DNA of 10,027 nucleotides, taken from CAYZXK01 sp964482395. Its GTDB lineage: Bacteria; Planctomycetota; Phycisphaerae; UBA1845; Fen-1342. The stretch spans positions 1 through 10,027 of the forward strand of contig CAYZXK010000167.1 in NCBI GenBank assembly GCA_964482395.1. The letters are read 5' to 3'. The position numbers were made by a program, and so were the translations under genes. Below are positions 1 through 7,943 of the stretch, piece after piece. The notes beneath the pieces were generated by a model. That model did not search any database, was not told where the DNA came from, and saw only the letters and a list, made by a program, of their open reading frames with translations. Position 1 is the stretch's first letter; every line of letters starts with the position of its first letter.

Positions 1-194
1 GGTCCAGCCGCGGCTGCCGACCCCGGTTGCGGGCAGGCCGGTGGCGCGGAGGTTGAGACGTCGGGGGCGGCGAGAAGTGACAGGCCCGCCTTTGGCCCGA
101 TCGGTCGTGGCGGACTCTAAGCGGCCCGGCGTCAGAGGGCGCGCGGCGGGTGCGGCTCCAGCCCGCCTGGTTCGTGCCGACTCAAGGTTGCCGC
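1..194. other. Left-edge segment with no supported gene
   Basis: This is the sequence downstream of the exporter ATPase gene, up to the window edge. On the minus strand I find no ATG or GTG that could open a following gene here. On the plus strand two frames stay open from the edge, one ending at the TAA at 118-120 and one running to 268 into the ATPase gene. Both read as Arg/Pro/Gly/Ala-rich sequence without a recognisable motif, so I cannot tell a gene tail from chance. A 6-bp hairpin (GGCGGG at 145-150, CCCGCC at 162-167) lies about 30 nt past the ATPase stop. It has no T tract, so it is at best a weak terminator candidate. Confidence 0.3.
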
Positions 195-1016
195 TCAGTC
201 CTGCTCGGTGTGGGCGGCTCGGGCGGCCGCGGCCGGCGGCATTTGGAACTTGGTATAGGCCGCCGTGACCTCGTCCGGGCGGCCGCTCAGCATCACCTGG
301 CCGTCGTGAATCCACACCGCCCGGGTGCAGACCTCCCGGACTAAGTTCATGTTGTGAGTGGCCAGGACGACGGTTTTGTTCTCGGCCCGGAATCGGTCCA
401 GAATCGAGCCGGCCTTGGCCCGGAACGCGGTGTCGCCGACGCTGAGCACCTCGTCCAGCAGCAGGATGTCCGGCTCGATATGGATGGCGATCGAGAAGCC
501 GAGCCGACCCCGCATGCCGGCCGAGTAGGTTCGCACGGGGGCGTCGATGAACTGGCCCAGCTCGCTGAAGGCTATGATGTCGTCCAGGCGGGCATCGATC
601 GTTCGGCGGGGCAGGCCCAGGATCGAGCCGTTGAGGTAGATGTTCTCGCGTCCGCTGAGGTTGCTGTTGAAGCCGACGCCGAAGCTCAGCAGGCATCCCA
701 CCCGTCCGCGGACTTCCACCCGGCCGCGATCGGCCTCGCAGATTCCGGCCAGGGTCTTCAGCAGGGTGGACTTGCCGGAGCCGTTGCGGCCGATGATGGC
801 CACCACGTCCCCGGGACCGGCCTGGAAGTTGATTCCGCGCAATGCCCAGAACTCCTGCCGCCAACGCCCGTCCCGCCCGTTTCGCCGGGAGAGCAGCCGC
901 AGCAGCCCGACGAAGGTCTCGCGCAGGGTCACCTCGGTCCGGTGATAGCGGATCAGGAACTTGACCCAGACGTCCTCGGCCAGGATAAACGGCGGGTTGG
1001 GGCCGGTTTCAGACAT
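195..1016 (-). CDS. ABC exporter ATPase for polysaccharide (Wzt/TagH/KpsT type)
   Basis: This is the 273-residue nucleotide-binding subunit of an ABC-2 exporter that energises transport of a lipid-linked glycan across the inner membrane. Visible motifs are Walker A GRNGSGKS (76-83), the signature YSAGMRGRL (164-172), Walker B ILLLDEVLSVGD (184-195) and the switch histidine in ATH (219-221). The stretch GVGFNSNLSGRENIYLNG (113-130) is the hallmark of the polysaccharide-exporter subgroup. The N-terminal 60 residues before the core are usual for Wzt/TagH. The protein stops about 50 residues after the switch region with an Ala-rich tail, so the C-terminal carbohydrate-binding domain of O-antigen-specific Wzt proteins is absent. 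The ATG at 1016 overlaps the permease stop by 8 nt and follows a purine-rich GGGGAAG ribosome binding site, indicating translation coupled to the permease. The family is secure; the exported glycan is unknown. Confidence 0.93.
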   Translation of the reverse strand: MSETGPNPPFILAEDVWVKFLIRYHRTEVTLRETFVGLLRLLSRRNGRDGRWRQEFWALRGINFQAGPGDVVAIIGRNGSGKSTLLKTLAGICEADRGRVEVRGRVGCLLSFGVGFNSNLSGRENIYLNGSILGLPRRTIDARLDDIIAFSELGQFIDAPVRTYSAGMRGRLGFSIAIHIEPDILLLDEVLSVGDTAFRAKAGSILDRFRAENKTVVLATHNMNLVREVCTRAVWIHDGQVMLSGRPDEVTAAYTKFQMPPAAAARAAHTEQD

Positions 1017-1836
1017 ACTTGGCGAACTTCCCCTCCCCCCGACTGAACAGGCTGAAGCCGGCGGCCAGGGTTGCCAGTGTCACAGCCACAAGGTAAAGCG
1101 AATGTCCCAGTTCGGGCGACCGGTGCTGGATCAGGCCGGCCCGGTACCCTTCCAGCAGACAGGCCATCGGGTTGAGCATGTACAGCGAAAGGTAGCGTTC
1201 CGGCACCCGCGAGTGTTCGCCCCCGACGAAGTAAAGGATGGGGCTGAGGTAGAAGCCCAGCCGCAGCACCACCGCGGCGATGTTGGCCGTGTCGGCGAAG
1301 AAGGCCCCCAGGTAAGCCACTAGGTAGGCCAGGCCGGCGGTCAGCAGCAGTTGCACCAGTATCAGCGGCAGCAGCCATAAGGCGTGCAGCGAGAGGTGAC
1401 GGCCGGCCAGAAGCAGGACCACCAGCAGAACCAGCAGCCCCCAGAGAAAGTCGTAGAGCCGCGAGAGGCTGATGGACAGGGGGAACACCGATTTGGGAAA
1501 GTTGATCTCGGCGATCAGGCCGCGATAAGTGCGGATGCACGTTGCAGCCTGGGTGATGGTCCCTTCCAGAAAACGCCAGGCCAGCACTCCGACGAACAGG
1601 TAGATCAGGTAGTCGCTCGGCCGGCGCCCGGCCTGCTGAAACAACACCCCGAAAATCAGGTAGTAAATCGACAGCGACAAAAGCGGGTCCAGCAGGTTCC
1701 ACAGGTTGCCGAGCACCTTATTGCGATGACCGGCCTTGAGGTTGCTGCTGACCAGGTACACCACCGTTTCGCGGCGAGCGTACAGCTCGCGCAGGCCGCT
1801 GAGCAGACTGGGTCGCTGGGCCGACACTCCGATCAC
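1009..1836 (-). CDS. ABC-2 type polysaccharide exporter permease (Wzm/TagG type)
   Basis: This 275-residue integral membrane subunit pairs with the ATPase encoded immediately downstream. The N-terminal cytoplasmic part ends in an amphipathic stretch (about 28-47, containing NKVLGNLWNLLDP) that matches the conserved RYRGSxLGxLWxxLxP-like entry of this family. About six hydrophobic segments follow, near 48-68, 76-93, 120-145, 152-180, 186-204 and 246-264. The motif LNPMACLLEGYR (221-232) between the fifth and sixth segments is the family's usual NP...EAYR loop. The length is normal (about 260-280). The start is a GTG at 1834-1836 with no clear Shine-Dalgarno; a second in-frame GTG three codons later is an alternative. 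The gene faces wecB across a 186-nt divergent spacer, consistent with an exopolysaccharide, O-antigen or teichoic-acid-like export locus. The family is secure; substrate is inference. Confidence 0.92.
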   Translation of the reverse strand: MIGVSAQRPSLLSGLRELYARRETVVYLVSSNLKAGHRNKVLGNLWNLLDPLLSLSIYYLIFGVLFQQAGRRPSDYLIYLFVGVLAWRFLEGTITQAATCIRTYRGLIAEINFPKSVFPLSISLSRLYDFLWGLLVLLVVLLLAGRHLSLHALWLLPLILVQLLLTAGLAYLVAYLGAFFADTANIAAVVLRLGFYLSPILYFVGGEHSRVPERYLSLYMLNPMACLLEGYRAGLIQHRSPELGHSLYLVAVTLATLAAGFSLFSRGEGKFAKYV

Positions 1837-2022
1837 CGTCAGCCGGGGCCCCGGTCACGCCGGGCCGGGCCGCTTCGACTCGCCCAGCATCCGAATCGAA
1901 CCCTGCCCGCAAGTCAAGGGTCCGGCGGACGACCCCGGCCGGGCTGGCCTGCTCCCGGTCGCTTGGGGGTATACTTTCGGTTCCGGCCGGTCCAGGTGCC
2001 GAGCCGACAGCAGGAGCCTGCC
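1837..2022. promoter_or_regulatory. Divergent promoter region between exporter permease and wecB
   Basis: Toward wecB, a TATACT box at 1970-1975 lies 47 nt before the GTG start; no good -35 hexamer is visible at 16-18 bp spacing. The core GTATAC (1969-1974) is its own reverse complement, so the same site reads TATACC toward the permease. A separate minus-strand candidate is TTGACT at 1912-1917 with TCGGAT at 1889-1894, spacing 17, which would give a leader of about 45 nt. A perfect 12-bp palindrome ccggggccccgg occupies 1843-1854, just upstream of the permease start. It could be a hairpin in the leader or a chance result of high GC. All promoter calls are by eye. Confidence 0.4.
2012..2016 (+). 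promoter_or_regulatory. Ribosome binding site fixing the wecB start
   Basis: AGGAG lies six bases before the GTG at 2023. This decides the start: the frame is open much further upstream (back to 1384), but the family's conserved N-terminus begins exactly at this GTG. Confidence 0.8.
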
Positions 2023-3126
<1,104 letters not shown>

Positions 3127-3161
3127 ACCGCTTTCGGCCGCGGGCGCACACGATGCAAGCG

Positions 3162-3194
3162 CAGTTGGCCACACCTGGGCTGACCGGCCAGTTG
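3162..3194 (+). terminator. Possible weak terminator after wecB
   Basis: CAGTTGGCC (3162-3170) can pair with GGCCAGTTG (3186-3194) over nine positions, two of them G-U, around a 15-nt loop. The T-containing but interrupted stretch TCATTTCATCCCC follows. It begins 35 nt after the wecB stop. The absence of a real T tract makes intrinsic termination uncertain. Confidence 0.3.
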
Positions 3195-3522
3195 TCATTT
3201 CATCCCCTCTGACGAGCCGCGGCCGCTGCCCCCGTGATCCGGTGTGGCGCTTCCCACCTGTCCACCGGCTTGTGCGTCCCGCCCGGTCGGGCAACGGTTC
3301 ATGGTGGCGGGAAGGCTGGAGCCGTGGTCTGCGCTCAGCCTGGCAGTGACTCTGGGCTGTGCCCTGCCGGCGCCAAGGTGGCCCTACGCGCCCATGAAAA
3401 ACGGGACCCAAGTAAGTGGTAGACGTGTGGCGGCCGCCGGGTGCGTCGCTCGGCGTCTCTGCCGTCCCGTCTTCGCCCCAGGAGCTGAGCGATTGTTCAC
3501 CGATCGTTAGCTGGGTGATCAG

Positions 3523-3570
3523 CCGGCCCCGGTCCGGAGGCCGCGTCGGAGCGACGGGCCGGGGTACCGG
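3523..3570 (-). terminator. Strong bipartite hairpin downstream of recJ
   Basis: The outer stem pairs CCGGCCCCGG (3523-3532) with CCGGGG-TA-CCGG (3559-3570), leaving a two-base bulge. Inside it CGTCG (3544-3548) pairs with CGACG (3552-3556) around a three-base loop. It starts 20 nt past the recJ stop on the minus strand. There is no T tract, so it may act as an atypical terminator or a 3'-end stabiliser. Confidence 0.4.
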
Positions 3571-3589
3571 CATCAGCCAAGGATCAAGA

Positions 3590-5338
3590 TCAGCAAGCCG
3601 GCTTCCAGTCGATGACCCGCAGCTCGACCCGGCGTTGTCCGTTCCATTCGTTGATCAGCGGTTCGAAGGCCAAACGGAGTCGACGATGCTCTGCCAGTTC
3701 GTCGGCCTGGGCACCCCAACCGAATGCGATGGCCTTTCGAACCGTCCGATCCTGCCGGACGGCAAGCTGGAGGTGGCCTCGGTCCGAGCCCACTGCCCGC
3801 GGTCGGTCGGCCAGCTCGACGGTCGTGGTAGCCAGGCGTGGTCGGGGGTTGCCGGCCCCGAAGGGGGCCAGGCGCTGGATGGCATCGACCACCGCGAGGC
3901 TCAGCTCGGCCAGCGAGACCTCATCGTCTAGGTGGAGTTTGGGTCGCAGGTCGGCGGCAGTGAGACGCCGGGCGGCTTCGGCCTGGAAGGCCGCGGTGAA
4001 TGCATCCACCTGGTCGGCCCGCAGCCGCAGGCCGGCAGCCATCGCATGACCTCCGTAGCTGAGCAAATGCTGCTGGCAGTCCCGGAGTACCTGGTGGAGC
4101 GGGAAATGCGGCACGCTCCGGGCGGACCCCTGCCCAAGTCCGTTTTCCAGGGCGATCAGGACCGTCGGACGATGGAATCTTTCGGTCAGCCGAGCGGCGA
4201 CGATCCCGATGACGCCGGCGTGCCACTTGGGGCTGGCCAGGACGATCCCCCGGCAGCTCTCCCGATCGTAGCCTTTCTGGATCACCAGAGCCTCAGCATC
4301 ATTGAGAATCTGCCGTTCCACCTGCTGTCGGCGGCGGCTAGCCGCGTCCAGCCGGACGGCGATCTGGCGGGCCTGGTCCGGGCCGGCGCGGGTGAACAGC
4401 TCGACCGCCATCCGAGCATGCCCCATCCGCCCAATCGCGTTGAGCCGTGGGGCCAGCATGAAACCCACGTCGTAGTCGTCGTAGGCCTTCTTACCGGTCA
4501 GTCGGGCGACTTCCAGCAGCGCCCGCAACCCCGGGTTGGCAGTATTCGCCAGATGTCGCAGGCCGTAGCTGGCGATGATGCGGTTCTCGCCGACCAGCGG
4601 AACCACGTCGGCGATCAGCCCCAGTGCCGCCAGCGCGGTGGCCTCCAGCAGGAAGTCCCGGAACACCTCCGAGACTCGCGGCCCGCCCGATACGTGCCGA
4701 CCCAGAGCCCAGGCGATTTTCAGCGCCACCCCCGCCCCAGACAGATCGGGATTGGGACTGAGCCCGAGGGCGGTGGGGTGTACGATCAGAGCTTCCGGCA
4801 ACTCCTCATGGGGCTGATGGTGATCCGTGATGATCAGTTCCAGGCCCAGCTCGCGGGCCTGCCGAGCCTCGGCCACCGCGGTGATGCCGCAGTCCACCGT
4901 GACCAGCACCTGGCCCCGATCGGCCGCGATTTTCTGCACCGCCTCCTGATTCAGTCCGTACCCCTCTTCCAGACGGCTGGGGATGTAGAAATCGACGTTC
5001 GCCCCCATCACCCGCAGCGCCTGCCAGAGGATGGCCGTCCCGGTCACTCCGTCGACGTCATAGTCCCCGTAGATGATGATTCTCTTGCCGGCGGCGACCG
5101 CGGCAGCCAGTCGCCGGGCGGCCGGCTCGGCGCCGGGCAAGGTGGAAGGCGGCTGGAGGGTGCGGAAGTCGGGCCTCAGGAATGGGTGGACCTCGCCGGC
5201 CGCCCGCACGCCCCGGTTGAGCAGGAGTTGGGCCAGCAATGGTGGAATGTCCGCCTCCCGGGCCAGACGTTCCCGTGCCGGGTGCGGTGCCGCCACCACC
5301 CATTCGCGTTCGCTTTGCAGCCGGTGAATGCCGATCAA
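3590..5338 (-). CDS. recJ: Single-stranded-DNA-specific 5'-3' exonuclease RecJ
   Basis: RecJ degrades single-stranded DNA from the 5' end in recombinational repair, gap repair and mismatch repair. With the TTG start the protein has 582 residues, the usual length. DHH-domain motifs are YGDYDVDGVTG (90-100), LVTVDCGI (145-152), TDHHQP (171-176) and LSGAGVALKIAWALG (199-213). Further family blocks are ALGLIADVVPL (238-248), APRLNAIGRMGHA (296-308), GSARS (404-408) and the DHHA1 signature GGHAMAAG (429-436). The C-terminal OB-fold part holds LAPFGAGNPRPRL (490-502) and a terminal NEWNGQRR...RVIDWKP block (from 563). All metal-binding Asp/His residues are present. The start at 5336-5338 is uncertain because the Shine-Dalgarno GGGAGG abuts it directly; the conserved Trp at residue 13 limits how far downstream the true start can be. 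It lies 30 nt after mtnP, probably in the same transcript. Confidence 0.97.
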   Translation of the reverse strand: MIGIHRLQSEREWVVAAPHPARERLAREADIPPLLAQLLLNRGVRAAGEVHPFLRPDFRTLQPPSTLPGAEPAARRLAAAVAAGKRIIIYGDYDVDGVTGTAILWQALRVMGANVDFYIPSRLEEGYGLNQEAVQKIAADRGQVLVTVDCGITAVAEARQARELGLELIITDHHQPHEELPEALIVHPTALGLSPNPDLSGAGVALKIAWALGRHVSGGPRVSEVFRDFLLEATALAALGLIADVVPLVGENRIIASYGLRHLANTANPGLRALLEVARLTGKKAYDDYDVGFMLAPRLNAIGRMGHARMAVELFTRAGPDQARQIAVRLDAASRRRQQVERQILNDAEALVIQKGYDRESCRGIVLASPKWHAGVIGIVAARLTERFHRPTVLIALENGLGQGSARSVPHFPLHQVLRDCQQHLLSYGGHAMAAGLRLRADQVDAFTAAFQAEAARRLTAADLRPKLHLDDEVSLAELSLAVVDAIQRLAPFGAGNPRPRLATTTVELADRPRAVGSDRGHLQLAVRQDRTVRKAIAFGWGAQADELAEHRRLRLAFEPLINEWNGQRRVELRVIDWKPAC

Positions 5339-5367
5339 CCTCCCAGAGTTGGCGGGAGATTCCCGCC
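5339..5367 (-). promoter_or_regulatory. mtnP-recJ spacer with hairpin and recJ ribosome binding site
   Basis: A perfect 7-bp stem with a 3-nt loop (GGCGGGA 5351-5357, TCCCGCC 5361-5367) begins one base after the mtnP stop. The strong Shine-Dalgarno GGGAGG (minus strand, 5344-5339) then touches the TTG start with zero spacing. The Shine-Dalgarno can also pair with CTCCC from the hairpin (minus strand, 5358-5354; 5 bp, 9-nt loop), which excludes the first hairpin. The hairpin lacks a T tract and sits inside the presumed operon, so I read it as a processing or translation-control element rather than a terminator. Confidence 0.45.
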
Positions 5368-5368
5368 G

Positions 5369-6247
5369 TCAGTTCGCCTCCAGATATCGTTGCAGCAGGA
5401 TGCCGTAGCGTTCGGTGACCTCGGGCGTCAGCTTCTCGCGCTCGGTCCAGACCGCCAGGTCCAGCCCGGTGTGGATCTGACTGCGGGGCAGCGGTCGAAT
5501 GGCGTAGGCCTCGACCGCCAACCGCATGAGGGTCATAGCGTTGATGGTGGCGGCCTTCAGGTGCCCGATAATCTCCTGGAGCACGGCGCCGCGGTCCCGC
5601 CCCACCGGCTGGGCTCGCCAACAGTCGAAGTCGGTGACCAGAGCGACCAGGGCGTACGACATTTCCGCCTCGCGGGCCAGCTTGGCCTCCGGCATGGCGG
5701 TCATTCCGATCACGTCGCCGCCCCAGGCCCGATGCATGTGAGATTCGGCCACCGTACTGAAAGGCGGTCCCTCCATGCAGACATACGTGCCCCGGGCGTG
5801 CACGGTGGTCGGCACCTGATTGGCCACCGACAGCAGCAGCGATCGCAGATCCGGGCAGAACGGCTCGGCAAATTCCACGTGGACCGCGATTCCCTCGTCG
5901 AAGAACGTCGGACATCGGCGGAAGGTCTTATCAATGACCTGGTCGGGTACGACCAGCTCGCGCGGCAGGATGTGCTCGCGCAAGGAGCCGACCGCCCCGC
6001 TGGCCAGCACGTGGGTGACGCCCAGCGACTTGAGAGCATAGATGTTGGCCCGGTAGGGGACCTGCGAGGGGTTGTAAGTGTGTCCGTCGCCGTGCCGGGC
6101 CAGCAGAGCGACCTCTGCTCCATGCCAGCGGACGACCCGCACCGGGCTGCTGGGTCGACCGAAAGGCGTATCGATCTCATAGACGCGTCCGCCGCTGACG
6201 CCGAACAGGGTTTCGCCCAGTCCAGTGCCGCCGATCACGCCGATCAT
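5369..6247 (-). CDS. mtnP: S-methyl-5'-thioadenosine phosphorylase (MTAP type)
   Basis: The enzyme cleaves methylthioadenosine with phosphate to adenine and methylthioribose-1-phosphate, in methionine and purine salvage. It is a 292-residue member of purine nucleoside phosphorylase family 2. Visible blocks are MIGVIGGTGLGE (1-12), RHGDGHTYNPSQVPYRANI (51-69), LASGAVGSLRE (81-91), the metal-free active-site block YVCMEGPPFSTVAES (155-169), GMTAMPEAKLAREAEM (181-196) and VTDFDCW (204-210). The DFDCW block and MEGPPFST favour MTAP over guanosine/inosine phosphorylase, though some family members have mixed specificity. The frame is open 17 codons further upstream. The ATG at 6247 is chosen because the glycine-rich N-terminus starts there and GGAG lies eight bases before it. 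It is transcribed from its own promoter and followed 30 nt later by recJ. Confidence 0.94.
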   Translation of the reverse strand: MIGVIGGTGLGETLFGVSGGRVYEIDTPFGRPSSPVRVVRWHGAEVALLARHGDGHTYNPSQVPYRANIYALKSLGVTHVLASGAVGSLREHILPRELVVPDQVIDKTFRRCPTFFDEGIAVHVEFAEPFCPDLRSLLLSVANQVPTTVHARGTYVCMEGPPFSTVAESHMHRAWGGDVIGMTAMPEAKLAREAEMSYALVALVTDFDCWRAQPVGRDRGAVLQEIIGHLKAATINAMTLMRLAVEAYAIRPLPRSQIHTGLDLAVWTEREKLTPEVTERYGILLQRYLEAN

Positions 6248-6303
6248 GCTTGCTTCTCCGCTCGGTAAGTACCCGCGCCATACCCTAACCCGCGCCAAGC
6301 GGA

Positions 6304-6333
6304 ATTATACTCGCCCGGCCCCCAGCTCACCAA
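6304..6333 (-). promoter_or_regulatory. Promoter for mtnP-recJ
   Basis: On the minus strand TTGGTG (6333-6328) and a perfect TATAAT (6309-6304) are separated by 18 bp. The box ends 56 nt before the mtnP ATG, giving a leader of about 50 nt. The -35 element lies over the stop codon of the upstream gene, so the promoter is embedded in that gene's end. Confidence 0.6.
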
Positions 6334-7943
6334 CCGGCCAGCAGCCGCCCCATCCGGCTGACAAGCTGTGCCAGGCTGTCACGCAGGTGCAGCGCGTAGA
6401 AATACCCCCGATCGTCGGCGATCTGGTCGCGCTCCCAGAGCATCCGCAAGGTCTCGACCCGCTGATCGTATTCGGCTGCTTTCCAGGGATCAGTCTGGAG
6501 CATGGTCTGGTTGATGCGTCTGATTGCCTGGAAGACCAGTCGGCGGGCGTCGTGATCCCACGGCTGGTCCTTGCTGAGCGTTCGGGACTGCTCAATGAGC
6601 CGGGCCCGCTCCTGGAGCAGCTCCGCCGGCAGACCACGCAGATGACGTTGCGGGTTGTAGCGCAGGTCGCGGCTTTGCTGCTGAGCCGCATTGATGTCTT
6701 GAGGGCGGATTCCCTCCCGCGGCAGCGGCAGGTGCAGCGTGGCACTGACGCAGCTGGCCGGGGCCGGCTCCACCCCGAAGAAGGCCCGTACAAAGTCCTC
6801 CGTGACCTCGTCGTACTTGGCTCCGCCCACCCCGTGGATGAACAGATCGGCCAGCAGCAGTCGGGCCAGCGCCGACAGGCTGATGGCCCGCGGGCGGAGC
6901 TGCCAACCCTCCGGTTCAAAAGGCCAGGCGCTGTTCCGGCTGGCGGCACCGACCAGCTCGGCCGGCTGAAACCGGCCCACAAAGTCCGTCTCTGCCCGCA
7001 GCTCGAACCAGTCGGCGTGCGGGGCGACCAGCAAGCGTCGGCGGGGCAGCCGGGGATGGACCGCCCATAGCGGCAGTTCGACCACCTGGTCTGACACCTG
7101 TAGGCGCGGCGCGGGTTGGCCGGCCGCCCGCAGCCGGTGCCGTTGCCGATATCCCTCCAGAGCCCGGTTGTAGTCCTCGGCGCAGCGCCGCGGCTCGGTC
7201 AGCATTCGAGCCATTAGAAGGCGGAAGGCGCTTTGATCGCACAGCCGCGAAACGCGCAGCTCGCGGACGCCCGTCAGCCCCAGGTCGGCCTCCACCGCCG
7301 CCCGCCCGCTGCCCAGGGCATCGCAGTATTGCGGCTGCGGATCTGGACTGCCCAGCCATCCGCGAGCGAAAATGGGAAGGGCCGACCGGTCGCCGAAATC
7401 CAGCAGCGAGGTCACGCGGGCGAAGAACTCCAGCCACTGGCTTCTGGGCTGGGCCGGCTGCCACTCGAACGCAAGCCGCCGGTCGCAGCCCGGAATGGCT
7501 ACCGCCACCCGCCGCAAACCACGCGAGGTGATCTGCGGCACAATCAGCTCGCTGCTCTTGGGCAGGTCGCAGTCCACGGTCAGGAAGACCGCCTGCCCGC
7601 CAAGTTGGCCGGCCAGGATGTGGGTGGCGATGATCTTGGCAAACACGCCGGCGTGGAAAAACTCGGCCTGGTGGCCGCAGGCGACTACCGGCCCGGCCAG
7701 GTTCAACTGTCGGCGGAGGTTGCTCCGGGCCGCGGCCAGGTCTGCCCCCAACCGGGCGGCGGAGGCCGGCTGGTCGCTCAGCCACTCTCTCAGTTTCAGG
7801 CGCAAGGTATCGGCCGGCGGCTCGACCAGAATGCCCAGGTGTTCGGCGGGAACCTGGAGCCGCCGGCGGCAGATTACTCGGGGCGGGCAGGCCGACAGTC
7901 GGTCGAAATGCGCTGGCTGTCCGCTTGGTGAATCCTGGACCAC
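6327..7943 (-). CDS. Conserved protein with BshC-like motifs, function unknown
   Basis: I do not recognise a characterised orthologue for this 538-residue soluble protein. What can be seen: GHQAEFFHAGVFAK (90-103) followed by VFLTVDCDLPKSSELIVPQ (119-137) matches, in order and spacing, the G-Q-Q-x-G-L and 'vfWxAxEDHDxxEvN' blocks of BshC, the putative cysteine ligase of bacillithiol synthesis. A second conserved-looking block, FIHGVGGAKYDEV (368-380), lies where BshC has its GGPGE...Y motif. The total length equals BshC's (about 540). Residues 415-535 are rich in charged and Leu/Arg/Gln residues and look helical, like the BshC C-terminal coiled coil. Key residues differ (GHQ for GQQ, DCD for EDHD, GAKYDE for GPGEI), so the activity may differ. 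The start is GTG at 7943 with GGGAG six bases upstream, and it overlaps the preceding glycosyltransferase gene by 70 nt. No bshA or bshB is in the window. Confidence 0.85.
   Translation of the reverse strand: MVQDSPSGQPAHFDRLSACPPRVICRRRLQVPAEHLGILVEPPADTLRLKLREWLSDQPASAARLGADLAAARSNLRRQLNLAGPVVACGHQAEFFHAGVFAKIIATHILAGQLGGQAVFLTVDCDLPKSSELIVPQITSRGLRRVAVAIPGCDRRLAFEWQPAQPRSQWLEFFARVTSLLDFGDRSALPIFARGWLGSPDPQPQYCDALGSGRAAVEADLGLTGVRELRVSRLCDQSAFRLLMARMLTEPRRCAEDYNRALEGYRQRHRLRAAGQPAPRLQVSDQVVELPLWAVHPRLPRRRLLVAPHADWFELRAETDFVGRFQPAELVGAASRNSAWPFEPEGWQLRPRAISLSALARLLLADLFIHGVGGAKYDEVTEDFVRAFFGVEPAPASCVSATLHLPLPREGIRPQDINAAQQQSRDLRYNPQRHLRGLPAELLQERARLIEQSRTLSKDQPWDHDARRLVFQAIRRINQTMLQTDPWKAAEYDQRVETLRMLWERDQIADDRGYFYALHLRDSLAQLVSRMGRLLAGW

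Larger units (their letters stand above)
3127..3589. other. Convergent intergenic region, no supported gene
   Basis: This 463-nt gap lies between the ends of wecB and recJ. Several frames are open on both strands, but their translations are Arg/Pro/Gly-rich, lack motifs and mostly run into the flanking genes. A short plus-strand frame from 3301 has a faintly signal-peptide-like stretch (LSLAVTLGCALPAP) but no ribosome binding site. I saw no tRNA, SRP, tmRNA or RNase P signature. The region holds a hairpin after each flanking gene. It also holds a 9-bp inverted repeat, CGGCCGCGG at 3135-3143 and CCGCGGCCG at 3217-3225, which may be chance at this GC content. Confidence 0.5.

Noticed and set aside
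1885..1920. Minus-strand GGTTCGATTC resembling a tRNA T-loop
   Set aside because: The flanking bases do not form a T stem, and no anticodon arm, D arm or acceptor stem can be paired around it.
1384..2022. Upstream extension of the wecB frame
   Set aside because: It lies antisense to the permease gene, and the conserved start with AGGAG is at 2023.
3244..3510. Plus-strand 88-codon frame with a stretch like a lipoprotein signal (LSLAVTLGCALPAP)
   Set aside because: No Shine-Dalgarno before its starts, no basic N-terminus adjacent to the hydrophobic run, and a low-complexity Arg-rich remainder.
3932..6268. Very long plus-strand frame (778 codons) opposite recJ and mtnP
   Set aside because: It is the antisense shadow of two unmistakable genes and gives Gln/Gly/Arg-rich sequence without domains, as expected in GC-rich DNA.
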